A stretch of DNA of 64,000 nucleotides from Drechmeria coniospora. Its lineage: Eukaryota > Ascomycota > Sordariomycetes > Hypocreales > Ophiocordycipitaceae. A program made the position numbers and the translations under genes. The stretch covers positions 9,583,222-9,647,221 of the forward strand of contig NC_054390.1 in the NCBI RefSeq assembly GCF_001625195.1. Reading direction: 5' to 3'. Below the pieces are notes generated by a model that saw only the letters and a list, made by a program, of their open reading frames with translations, was not told the DNA's origin and searched no databases. Shown here in pieces: positions 55,773 through 64,000 of the stretch (position 1 is its first letter; each line of letters starts with the position of its first letter).

Positions 55773-56337
55773 GTTGCCATCCACGACCGCATCTGTGCTT
55801 GTTCCTGGCAGAGCGGTGAACCTCTGCCAACACACGTCCGTTCTCGCTCCTCCACCCGTTCAGGGATCATCCATCTGTTTCAACATCAAACCGCCATAAA
55901 CGCCATCGAAACGGACGGAGAGACGAGCTCGAGACATGCCTGCAAACGGCGGAACCCACCGACGCGTTCGACGTGCTGGCAGCACGCCCATGGTTCGTCT
56001 GCCGGCCGGCTCCTGTCAGAGGCGACCTCACGAATCTCCCAGTCGTCGGCGAGCGTCGAATCTTTCGCCCCGGCGTGTTCAAGGCCCGTGCTCGGTCCGC
56101 TGCTCGGTCCCGTCCGTCGCTGTCGGTGCATCGGAAAGCGAATCGAGTCGTCGAAAGGGTGAGCGACGAACCACGTGTCCCGACGTCTTGAAGCCCCGTC
56201 CTCGGTCGGGTTTTCGGCTCCGTCCGTCGCCGCCAGGGCAATGTGCGCCGTCGGGAGGCAAGACCGGCTCGCCGCTGGACGACCGAGGCCTCTGGGCGTA
56301 GGTACGTGTGCGTGTGCGGCACCTGCACGCGATGGCG

Positions 56338-57005
56338 GTCATGACGAGGCAGAGACGCACGGTTATCGTTACTATTGCTAGATTCTGCGTGTGGTTTTCA
56401 ACACCGCGCGAGTCGACAAAAGCAGAGGCCCCGCCGGTAATGGCAGTCATGACGGGGCAACGACGCACGATTACCATTATTACTACTAGATTCTGCGTGT
56501 AGGTTTCGACACCGCGCGAGGCGACAAGAAGCAGAGGCGCCGCCAGCAATGCCGGTCATGACGGGGCAAAGACGCACGATTACCATGACCATTACTAGAT
56601 TCTGCGTGTAGGTTTCGACACTGCGCGAGGCGACAAGAATCAGAGGCGCCGCCAGCAATGCCGGGGCAAAGACGCTCGATTACCATTACCATTACTAGAT
56701 TCTGCGTGTGGTTTTCAACACCGCGCGAGTCGACAAGAAGCAGAGGCGCCGCCAGCAATGCCAGCCATGACGGGGCAAAGACGCACGATTACCATGACCA
56801 TTACTAGATACTACACCGCGCGAGGCGGCGAGAAGCAGAGGCGCCGCCAGCAATGCCGGGCAAAGGCGCTCGATTACCATTACCATTACTAGATTCTGCG
56901 TGTAGGTTAGAAGTCCCACGATTACCATTACCATTACTAGATTCTGCGTGTGGTTTTCAACACCGCGCGAGGCGACAAGAAGCAGAGGCGCCGCCAGCAA
57001 TGCCC
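56338..57005. repeat. 108-bp minisatellite, about 6 units
   Basis: GTCATGACG anchors lie at 56338, 56446 and 56555; later units are slightly shortened. Each contains CGATTACCATTACC, ACTAGATTCTGCGTGT, CACCGCGCGAGGCGACAAG and AGCAGAGGCGCCGCCAGCAA. Since 108 is a multiple of three, long ORFs with repeated peptides appear on the minus strand; they lack independent support. Confidence 0.93.
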
Positions 57006-57211
57006 GTCAGGCTACCCTACCCGCATCTCGAATGATGCGTCACGATTCGCCGTCATCCGTCGTCATCGGCCAGCGCGGCGGCCAAGCAACATCGGTCGGT
57101 GCCCAGGACGACGGCCGCTTCCTTGCCGTCCGCATCGCCGCCGCGAGAGGGGAAAGCCAAGGAGAGAAACAAAAAAACGAATGGAGGAGAGGCGAGGGCG
57201 ACATGCGTCGG

Positions 57212-57425
57212 CTAGTTGAGCGTGTCGCCATCGCAGCAGCTCAGGGCCTTGTCATTGTCAAAGGTCTGGCACAGGGCAACGTTGATGGCCCGGCCAAAGG
57301 CGGCGCGGCGAGCGTCGGCTAGTTGAGCGTGTCGCCGTCGCAGCAGCTCAGGGCCTTGGCGTTGTCAAAGGTCTGGCACAGCGCAATGTTGATGGCCCGG
57401 CCAAAGGCGGCGACGAGCGGCCCGT
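57212..57425. repeat. 107-bp direct duplication of a gene's 3' end
   Basis: 57212-57318 repeats 57319-57425, starting at the stop codon (CTAGTTGAGCG on the + strand). The distal copy would encode, on the minus strand, AFGRAINVALCQTFDN followed by KALSCCDGDTLN and a stop, nearly the same as the real C terminus. It lies beyond the stop and is therefore non-coding unless the first stop is read through. Confidence 0.93.
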
Positions 57426-58381
57426 TCGGATCCACCTCGGTCGCGAGCTGGATGGCCTGCGTCATGAAGCCCGGCATCTCCCAGGCCCAGTTGGACGCGG
57501 CCTTTGCGTCGCCGCCGACCTTGGCCGGGTCGTTGTACTCGCGGAGGATGCCGGTGCAGGGCACGGACGCGTCCTGCGGCTGCGAGTAGGGCATGGTGTT
57601 GATGACCTCGAGCTTGCAGGGGAAGCCCGGCGCGAGGCTAAAGGCCGTCTCGAGCGTCCGCTTGATGGCGGCAAACTTGCTGTCGTAGTCGGGGTCGATG
57701 CCGGCGAGGCACATGTAGAGGGGCGCGCTCGTCGCGTTGCAGCCGTTGGCGGGGAACCAGTTGTACGTCTCGTTGGTCGACCCGTACTCGTGCAGGAAGA
57801 TCATGTGCGTGTCGGGCGTGTGGAAGATGTCGACGAGGGCGGGCGGGTTGAAGCCGATGCCGTAGCTGGGGGGGGGAGGCATCAGCGCGGAGGGTGGCAG
57901 AGCAGAGAAGAGTAGAGCAGGCAGAGGACGAAACTCACGGCGCATAGGTTGGATGCAGCTGGGGCATGTACCAGGAGATGTGAAAGGCGTTGCACTGGCT
58001 GTAGTCGTGACGCGAGGCGCAGAGGCTGTCGGCGAAGCCGCCGCAGGGCCGCAGGCCAAAGAGGTTGAGGCCGAGGCTGACGGCGAAAAAGTCGCCAATC
58101 TCGCCCGTGTTGGTGTCGCAGCCGCCCGAGTGGATGACGATCCATTTCTTGGTGTCGCGCGCCTCGGTCGGCACGTTGTAGACGACGTAGTCGCAGTCCA
58201 TGCGTTTCCAGCCGTCAATGGTCGTCACCTCGAGGCCGCGGCACGCCGTGTCCGACGCGAGCGAGTTGTTGCAGAGCGGCGGCGAGCCGACGAAGCAGTC
58301 CCGGTCGGGCACGTCGGCGAGGCCGAGGGGGACCTGGGCGAGGCCGCAGAGGGCCCCGAGGACAAACAATTGTTTGCCCAT
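57319..58381 (-). CDS. Secreted cysteine-containing protein, unknown family
   Basis: Two exons, 58381-57939 and 57865-57319, with an intron GTGAGT...CTGATGCCTCCCCCCCCAG, give 329 aa. The ATG at 58381 is chosen because it opens a typical signal peptide (MGKQLFVLGALCGLAQVPLGLA, cleavage probably before DVPDRDC); an upstream in-frame ATG at 58402 would only add MLLTPLA. The mature part has about 15 cysteines spread along its length, N-glycosylation sequons NNS, NET and NAT, and no transmembrane helix. Notable stretches are KKWIVIHSGGCDTNTGEIGDFF and HMIFLHEYGSTNETYNWFPANGC. I do not recognise the family; extracellular localisation is the only confident inference. The 3' end is tandemly duplicated downstream. 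Confidence 0.82.
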
Positions 58382-59199
58382 GGCGAGGGGTGTGAGGAGC
58401 AAGGGCTGGCTGGGCTGCGCGGTGACGAGGAGGATGACAAGGGCGAGGACGAGGCGACGAAGCGGACGGCGAGGATGAGGATGACGATGACGGCGAGGAC
58501 GAGGACGAGAACGAGGACGGCAAGGTGGTCATCAGTCATCTCATGTCAAGCAAAGACATCCTTTGCGTGCCCTCCATTGCATCCCGCCTCTGCGTTCGGC
58601 GCCCGCCCGACGCCCAAAGCATGCGTTTGACCGTCTAGGCAAGCCGAAAGCCGTCTGAATATCCCAGTCCGGCCGACGGACGGAGGAGCGGATCACATGC
58701 GCCCGCCGACGTGCCGCGCATGTACTGGTACTTGGTGCGTGCCCGCGACGCACGCGCAGCAGCGGGTACAGGTACCTTCATCGCCGCGAGCGCTTCCGGA
58801 GCACGGAGTCTACGTCATGCGCGGCGTGCCCCGACGCCGGAATCCACAAGCGTCGCCGCCCCGCATTCCGCCGGAGGGCCCGGCGACGCCCCGATTGGCC
58901 GACGGCCCGTCGTCCCCTGTCCGGCCCCCCGTTCGCGGCGTTTCCCTCCATTCCCCCCTGGCTTGCCGTCGCCCGAGTTGGCAGGATTTCGACGGAAGCC
59001 GCGAAATGGTTGGCCGCCGGCTCGCGTTGCCGATGGGCCAGAGCATCGACGGATGCGTCGTGGGTATCTCGGGCCCACACGAGCCGTCCAGGAAGATTCG
59101 CTCGACGACGGCCGTATCTTGTGCTTCATAAGCGCCATTCCAGTGATCCGTGGCACATGTAGAGGGTGGTGACGGACCATGGCTTTCAGTTGGTGTCAC

Positions 59200-59770
59200 C
59201 GACGCAGGCCATGGGGTTTTACGCCAGTCATCTGTGGTGCAGATATACCTGCAGATTGGCTGATGGATACATCCATCTTCTATTGGTGTCACCGATGCAA
59301 GCCTTTATGCCAGTCATCTGTGGTGCAGACACACCTGCAGATTGGCTGATGACACGACGTCCATCCTCTGTTGGCGTCACCGACGCAGGCCATGGCCTTC
59401 TATACCAGTCATCCGTAGTGCAAATATACCTGCAGATTGCCCTAGGGTTAGGGTTAGGCTGTGTCAGCCATCCGTGATGCAAATATACTGGCAGATTTGC
59501 TGATTACACGACATCCATCCTCTGTTGGCGTTACAGTCGCAGGCCATGGCCTTGTGCTTGCTATGCTAGTCATTCGTAGTACACATATACTGGCAGACTG
59601 GCTGATGGATACGGCACCATCTTGTGCTGTTGTCGCCGACGCAAGCCATGGCATTCCGCTTGCTATTCCAGTCGTCCGTGGTAGAGATGCCCATGTCGTT
59701 TGGCTGACGGATGATGGATTGGACTCCTTCGGTTGCTGCCACCGACGCTCGCCATGGTATTCCACCGGGC
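59200..59770. repeat. About 100-bp tandem array, 6 degenerate units
   Basis: GC(A/T)(A/G/C)GCCATGG-type anchors occur near 59204, 59297, 59384, 59539, 59641 and 59747. Units contain TTGGCGTCACCGACGCAGGC, CCAGTCATCCGTAGTGCAAATATAC and CTGCAGATTGGCTGATG. On the minus strand several units read a peptide like PWPASVTPTEDG followed by ISQSA, because many units are near 34 codons. One interval is 155 bp and contains the telomere-like tract. Confidence 0.88.
59440..59458 (+). repeat. Interstitial telomere-like TTAGGG tract
   Basis: CCCTAGGGTTAGGGTTAGG comprises about 2.5 TTAGGG repeats, the usual filamentous-ascomycete telomere unit. It sits exactly between two partial units of the surrounding array. 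Confidence 0.8.
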
Positions 59771-61161
59771 ACCCGTCTCCGTTCGATGTTGCGCCGTCGG
59801 CGTACGCTGTCCCCGAGTCGAACCAGCGGTGCTTCGCGAACCGACGTCCACGACGGCTTGCCAGCTCAGTCCGCCGAGTTGGGTGCGCGCCACGTCACAA
59901 CCGCAGGCAGCAAGCATGCGGTACCATGACCATCATTATTGTCGCCAAGGTACGGAGTACAGGTACGCATTCAAGTACTTGGTGCTAATGGCGCGCGTGC
60001 AGGCGTACCCTTGACCCCTGAGTGGATGCATCGAGGGAGTGTGCTACGGACCGCGCACGCAATAATAGTAGGCAAATTATTCGTGCTCTATAGCACGGTC
60101 CACGTTAACATCGTACCATTCCCTCGCTTCCTTGCAGCAACCGCGGGACCGATGCCGAAAGGGACGCCCAGGAGACCGGGCAACGGAGCGGGTCGGCACC
60201 GGCCGGCGAGGCCCTGCGCTCGAGTGCATGCTTCATCGGCCAGAACCTTGTTCTCGTCGTCTCCTTCACGAAGTGAGTGATTTTGAGGGCCGGCGGACAT
60301 GCACCGGCGCGCTACGACGGCAAAGGTATACGGAGCGCAGCACGCGAATCCGCACCGGAGCGTGGCAGCCGCCGGCTCGCCCGTCATGAAAAGACGGCAC
60401 CAACGACGGATAAACCCTCGCATGTGTGGCATGGTGAATTTTCACTCTCAGCCGAGGTGCCTCTCGTCCTTTCTATCCGTTCCGTGATTGAAGAGTGCAT
60501 GTCACATAAATCAATCCCCAATCTCATTAGCTAGCTGTCAGGAATTACTTGCCAGGATTATTATCATGTAAATCAGCGTCGAAGCGGGCCTGCCTCAACC
60601 CTTGCACGCTTCCTCCGGATTAATCTGACAATTTCCTAGCGTCAGTATAATTAATGCGATAAATGCACACATTACTTGCGAGTCTATCCATGGTACGCCA
60701 TGGAATACTGACCCCTAAATAAACCGACATGTACTGAGCATGTGCGGCGGGCGCCGAGGTAATGGAACATGGTGCCTTCAGACCGCGCGCCCTCGCACGT
60801 CCTGCCGAGAGTCGCCGTGACACGAGCGGGCTCGAAGCGAGCAGCACGACGCTCGCGGATGACCGGGACGAGAGCCGTATATTCGATGCAAGTCGTCCAA
60901 GGGATGCCCCTCGACGGAGCAGAGGACGGAGTGCTCGTATCGGGGTGCATAGATGCATGCACTTGAATAAATATTACGTCGGGGACGTGCTCGCGAGCCC
61001 TTTGTATCGATTGTGTAATACATCTATGCGAGTACGTAAGTTTGACGCCCGCAGTATTACTAGGGGATGAGTATTATTGCTCCGTACGCTCGTGTAAAAA
61101 CGCAGCCACCCCGCTCTGCCTCATTATTGTGAACTATTCATCATCGAGCTATACAGCAAGA

Positions 61162-61692
61162 CTATGGCATATTGTTGATCCACCCCCCCATGTCGGACTC
61201 GGACCAGACAGGCTTGTTTTTGAAAACCGTTTCATCCATGGCCACCAGACCCAGCTCCAGATATGTATAGAGCCTCGCGGTTCTGTCCAAGAAGCGGCAC
61301 GTGCAATACCTTGCGACGATTAGCAACTCTCCATCATGGCCATCGGTCTCTCGTAAAAGGAAACTTACGAGGGAGTGATGATTGACCAGCTGCATTGTGC
61401 TTTGGACATTTCCGGCCCCTTGGGGAGGTCGTCGAGACAAACCTTGCACTGGCGTCGCTTGTTAGAAACCATGTTGCTGATCAAAAGTGCAAACACGTAC
61501 CGCCGATTCGCACCCTTGACCGTCGAGGCAAGCCGCTGCCATTTTATCAACGCACAGCCGACCGACCAGATCTTCGGGCTCAAGGGGCCAATCCTTGTAG
61601 TGCGGATCCGGAATATGTTCTGGTCGAGGGATCAAGGCGAGGACTGTGCATGCTAGGTACGCGAGCGCTGCCGAGGGTCGAAGGAGGCTCAT
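61162..61692 (-). CDS. Candidate small secreted cysteine-rich protein
   Basis: I propose three exons: 61692-61501, 61448-61369 and 61309-61162, giving about 139 aa. Intron 1 is GTACGT...CTAAC...GCCAG (52 nt); intron 2 is GTAAGT...GCTAATCGTCGCAAG (59 nt). If intron 2 is not removed, a TAA follows at once and the protein is 91 aa. The N terminus MSLLRPSAALAYLACTVLA is a plausible signal peptide. The next part has closely spaced cysteines: GRLCVDKM, AAACLDGQGCESACKVC, KAQCSW, and after intron 2 YCTCRF. The tail ends DMGGWINNMP. Size, signal peptide and cysteine spacing fit a fungal effector-like or cell-surface protein, but no family is recognised. It lies in otherwise gene-poor DNA. An in-frame ATG exists at 61740. 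Confidence 0.5.
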
Positions 61693-62529
61693 GGTTCGGA
61701 GGGACGCAAGGCGATGGAAATAAACGAGCAAGGGCTCCAAAGAAATGGCGGCGAGAATTGATTGTTAAGCTCGGAGATATGCTCCGATTCTCGAGACTGA
61801 ACTGACGTCAACTTTGCCTCGCACCGAGCCTCGACATGCGAGTATTCCTCTAGCTGGATCGGAATCTTGTGGTTTTCGCCGGCGTACGGGTGCATGCGTA
61901 GGATATCGAGAAGAGGGGGGGTCCGAAGCGCATACTTGAGTGTTTATAGCGAGGGGAGCGGCCGACCTCTCGTGCCGTGCAAGTAAGCAGCGGATCCTCG
62001 CGGATACAGCGCACCTCGCGAACCGGAGCTCGAATAACATGCAAGTATTGTAAGGGCCGGGGTACACCGATGCGCATTTTGACCATCCTTGCATCATGGC
62101 AAATAGGATTAGGGCTAGTCCTTGTACGAGCATACCGAGGCGCGGCGATGACGGTGTCTAATAATACCAGTCCCTATTATACAATAACTACACATCACAT
62201 ATCATACCTAATGTACCTGTACATGCATCTACGGAATACATTCCGTATAATTACTCCGTACTGTACGTAAACTTCAATACACCAAGCTCACAAGAAAGCA
62301 TGTGACAGAGTGCAAGTACGGATAGGATTTACCCCTGGACTACTCCGTAGACAAGTATTTACTCTGTCACGTTCTACACCCACCTACATGTGCACTTACG
62401 TATCAACATGTTTCAAACGAGGTCGCCAAGACTCGAAAATAGTCACTTTTTCGTCCCCTGGACCTGGAAATGCTGCCCGAGCCATGGATTGTGACGCTCA
62501 AGACGCGCGGGCTGGTCTTCGCACCTCGG

Positions 62530-63210
62530 CTCATGCCGCGGTTCCCGCCGTCCGCTGCGCTTGGCTGCGTCGTTTGCATGACGGCAACGTGTCAATGTAG
62601 AAACAGACGGATTGCATTCAATAGATGTAGGAAATGGACGGATATATAAGAACGGGCGCCGCACGTTGCGTCAAGGTCGTATGCAAAAGAATTGCCAAGT
62701 GGCGAGTGAAAGTGTACGCTTTTCCTAGGAAAAGACGGGCTTATTAAATGCACCAGTCCATCGATTAATTCTTCTCCGGGGGAGATGAGAAATTTCCAAG
62801 GCCCAATGGCATGTCCCATTGCCTCTGCTGCTGCGTCTCGATGACGGCAACGAGTCCGTATAGAAAAGACGAATGGACGGATTGCATTCAATCCAGATGT
62901 AGGAAATGGACGGATATATAGAACTGGCACTGCATGTTGCAACATGCCGCAATAATTCTCAAGTGAGGAGTGACAATAATCTCAAGTGAGGAGTGGCAAT
63001 AATCTCAAGCAATAATCTCAAGTGACGAGTGGCAATCATTGCCCAAGTCAGTGGGTGTACGCCTAGGAAAAGACGGGCTTGTTCAAATACACCATTCCGT
63101 CGATTACTTCTTCACCTAGCGTTAGGTGCGAAACTTTTCCCGACGACAATTCCTCAAAGGAGCAATGGCATGACCTTTGCCGCTGCTGTCAGCGTCTCCA
63201 TGACGGCAAA
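62530..63210. repeat. Three-copy diverged repeat, roughly 250-330-bp period
   Basis: The block (C/G)TC(T/C)(C/G)ATGACGGCAA(A)CG recurs near 62575, 62840 and 63195. The block GACGGATTGCATTCAATNNAGATGTAGGAAATGGACGGATATATA recurs near 62610 and 62875. The block GAAAAGACGGGCTT(A/G)TT...TCGATTA recurs near 62731 and 63068. The order is conserved, with indels between copies. Confidence 0.82.
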
Positions 63211-63320
63211 CGTTTTCGCGTCAAGGCAAAACGTACTTTGCAGCAAAGCACGTGTTGCTCTGGTATATCCAAGTATGGATGGGCCGGAGATCGGCGATGC
63301 AATGCTCGCACTATCGCCTG

Positions 63321-63518
63321 TTAGAAGTCGCACGCGGTAGATGATTGCAGAGTAGCACGCACGGCCTCCTTGCAGGTGCCCACGATGCCGCCCCATAGCT
63401 TGTTGCAGCCGTTCAGGAGCTTCTCGACGCATTGCGCGGTGATGCCCCGATCCTTCTCGCTCAGGCGGTACGTAGGATAGGTGTCGACGACATCCTGATC
63501 CGGTTGGAAAGGAACCAT
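63321..63518 (-). CDS. Weak ORF, possible 3' part of a small cysteine protein
   Basis: The minus frame reads 65 aa and includes DKDRG-like polar sequence, then ITAQCVEKLLNGCNKLWGGIVGTCKEAV and ending SSTACDF. The spacing of four cysteines and the balanced composition look coding. However, I see no signal peptide in the same frame and no confident upstream exon, so it may be the last exon of a gene, a remnant, or chance. Confidence 0.22.
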   Translation of the reverse strand: MVPFQPDQDVVDTYPTYRLSEKDRGITAQCVEKLLNGCNKLWGGIVGTCKEAVRATLQSSTACDF

Positions 63519-64000
63519 GGCATACGCGGTGGATGCGGTATGCGAGCGGCATGGACGCCTGGATGAACTTTATGGTCGAACGTCGTCAAGTGGGAGAGAA
63601 GCGAGGGGCTGGTAGGCTGACGAAAGGAGGACGTAATAGCTGTCTAATGGTACGGCGTGGGCGTGGTAGCGGCGCGGAGAGGGTGCATTGTCATGCATTG
63701 ACGCACGTAGGCTGTGCTACGTGGTATTTGCGCGTATCTTCACGGGCGCGCGCGCACATGGCACAGGACCGTGACCTTGAACAAGCACCGCTTTCCCTAC
63801 GTTTTCCACGCACCCGTACGCGCACCTTGTCGCGCGCGAGACATGGGTGCCTCGCTTCTGCGCCGGCCTCGGAGCCGCGCCGGTCGGGGGGCGTCGGTGG
63901 GGCCGGCAAAAGGTCCGACCGGCTGAGTGGCCGACGGCGCCGATGCGGACCCTCGGGCGGATTAACATTCCACCGCGGGCATGCCGGCTCCGTTCCGATG

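Larger units (their letters stand above)
51846..57211. other. Gene-poor repeat-rich intergenic region
   Basis: Between the serine-rich gene and the secreted-protein gene I find no supportable coding sequence. Contents are a long CT tract, a GGACAC run, a 28-bp array (53262-53385), GTAC-rich segments at 53940-55100, a 27-bp array (55400-55772) and a 108-bp array (56338-57005). Confidence 0.6.
58382..61161. other. Intergenic with about 100-bp array and telomere-like tract
   Basis: This holds GA/GAC-rich sequence just upstream of the secreted-protein gene, then an array of about 100-bp units (59200-59770) with a TTAGGG tract, then AT-richer sequence from about 60480. No gene is assigned; minus-strand ORFs within the array show repeated peptides but are broken between units. 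Confidence 0.55.
61693..64000. other. Right-end intergenic region
   Basis: Apart from a weak ORF at 63321-63518, no gene is supportable. The sequence is AT-richer from about 62100 to 62350, contains a three-copy repeat (62530-63210), and becomes GC-rich again after 63650. The window may end before the start of a further gene. Confidence 0.5.

Noticed and set aside
56079..57000. Minus-strand ORFs with repeated LLVASRGVE peptides
   Set aside because: They arise from the 108-bp minisatellite, with period divisible by three; they are broken into several pieces and have no start context or introns.

Overview
The window is nuclear DNA of a filamentous ascomycete. The evidence is intron-bearing genes with short introns (about 50-210 nt, GT...AG, branch sites of the CTAAC/CTGAC type) and a gene set that is single-copy and conserved in Pezizomycotina: CYK3, a Sid1/SepL-type kinase, MAU2/SCC4, RAI1, COX6, HSH49 and an ELO elongase. 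GC-rich coding regions and very long GTAC-rich intergenic repeats suggest Sordariomycetes, perhaps Hypocreales; that placement is inference.

Layout. 1-5266 has no supportable gene. A conserved block then runs from about 5.3 to 41.3 kb: FLX1-like carrier (-), HSH49 (+), MAU2/SCC4 (-), CYK3 (-), Sid1-like kinase (+), RAI1 (-), a chromodomain plus HDA2/3-like protein (+), COX6 (-), an ELO fatty-acid elongase (+) and an F-box protein (+). Four pairs are divergent and share long upstream regions: FLX1/HSH49, CYK3/Sid1-like, RAI1/chromodomain and COX6/ELO. From 41.3 to 64 kb the DNA is gene-poor and repeat-rich. It holds only an unrecognised serine-rich protein (50.8-51.8 kb), a secreted cysteine-containing protein (57.3-58.4 kb), a candidate small secreted cysteine-rich protein (61.2-61.7 kb), one weak ORF near 63.4 kb, and many independent minisatellites.

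Functional themes. CYK3 and the Sid1-like kinase, side by side and divergently transcribed, both belong to septation/cytokinesis. MAU2/SCC4 (cohesin loading) and the chromodomain/HDA2-3-like protein act on chromatin. HSH49 and RAI1 act on RNA (splicing and 5'-end quality control). FLX1 and COX6 are mitochondrial. The genes are otherwise ordinary housekeeping neighbours, not a biosynthetic or defence cluster.

The most unusual content lies between the genes. A 64-bp near-palindromic element occurs three times in full and once as a degraded copy; it has MITE-like long inverted arms and paired substitutions in its centre. A dispersed GTACTCCGTAC/AAGTACTTG vocabulary fills most long intergenic stretches and is nearly absent from the genes. 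Unit-length tandem duplications cross the stop codons of two genes. A short TTAGGG tract sits at a break inside a roughly 100-bp tandem array. Exon boundaries were read by eye from splice signals and protein-family continuity, without transcript data.
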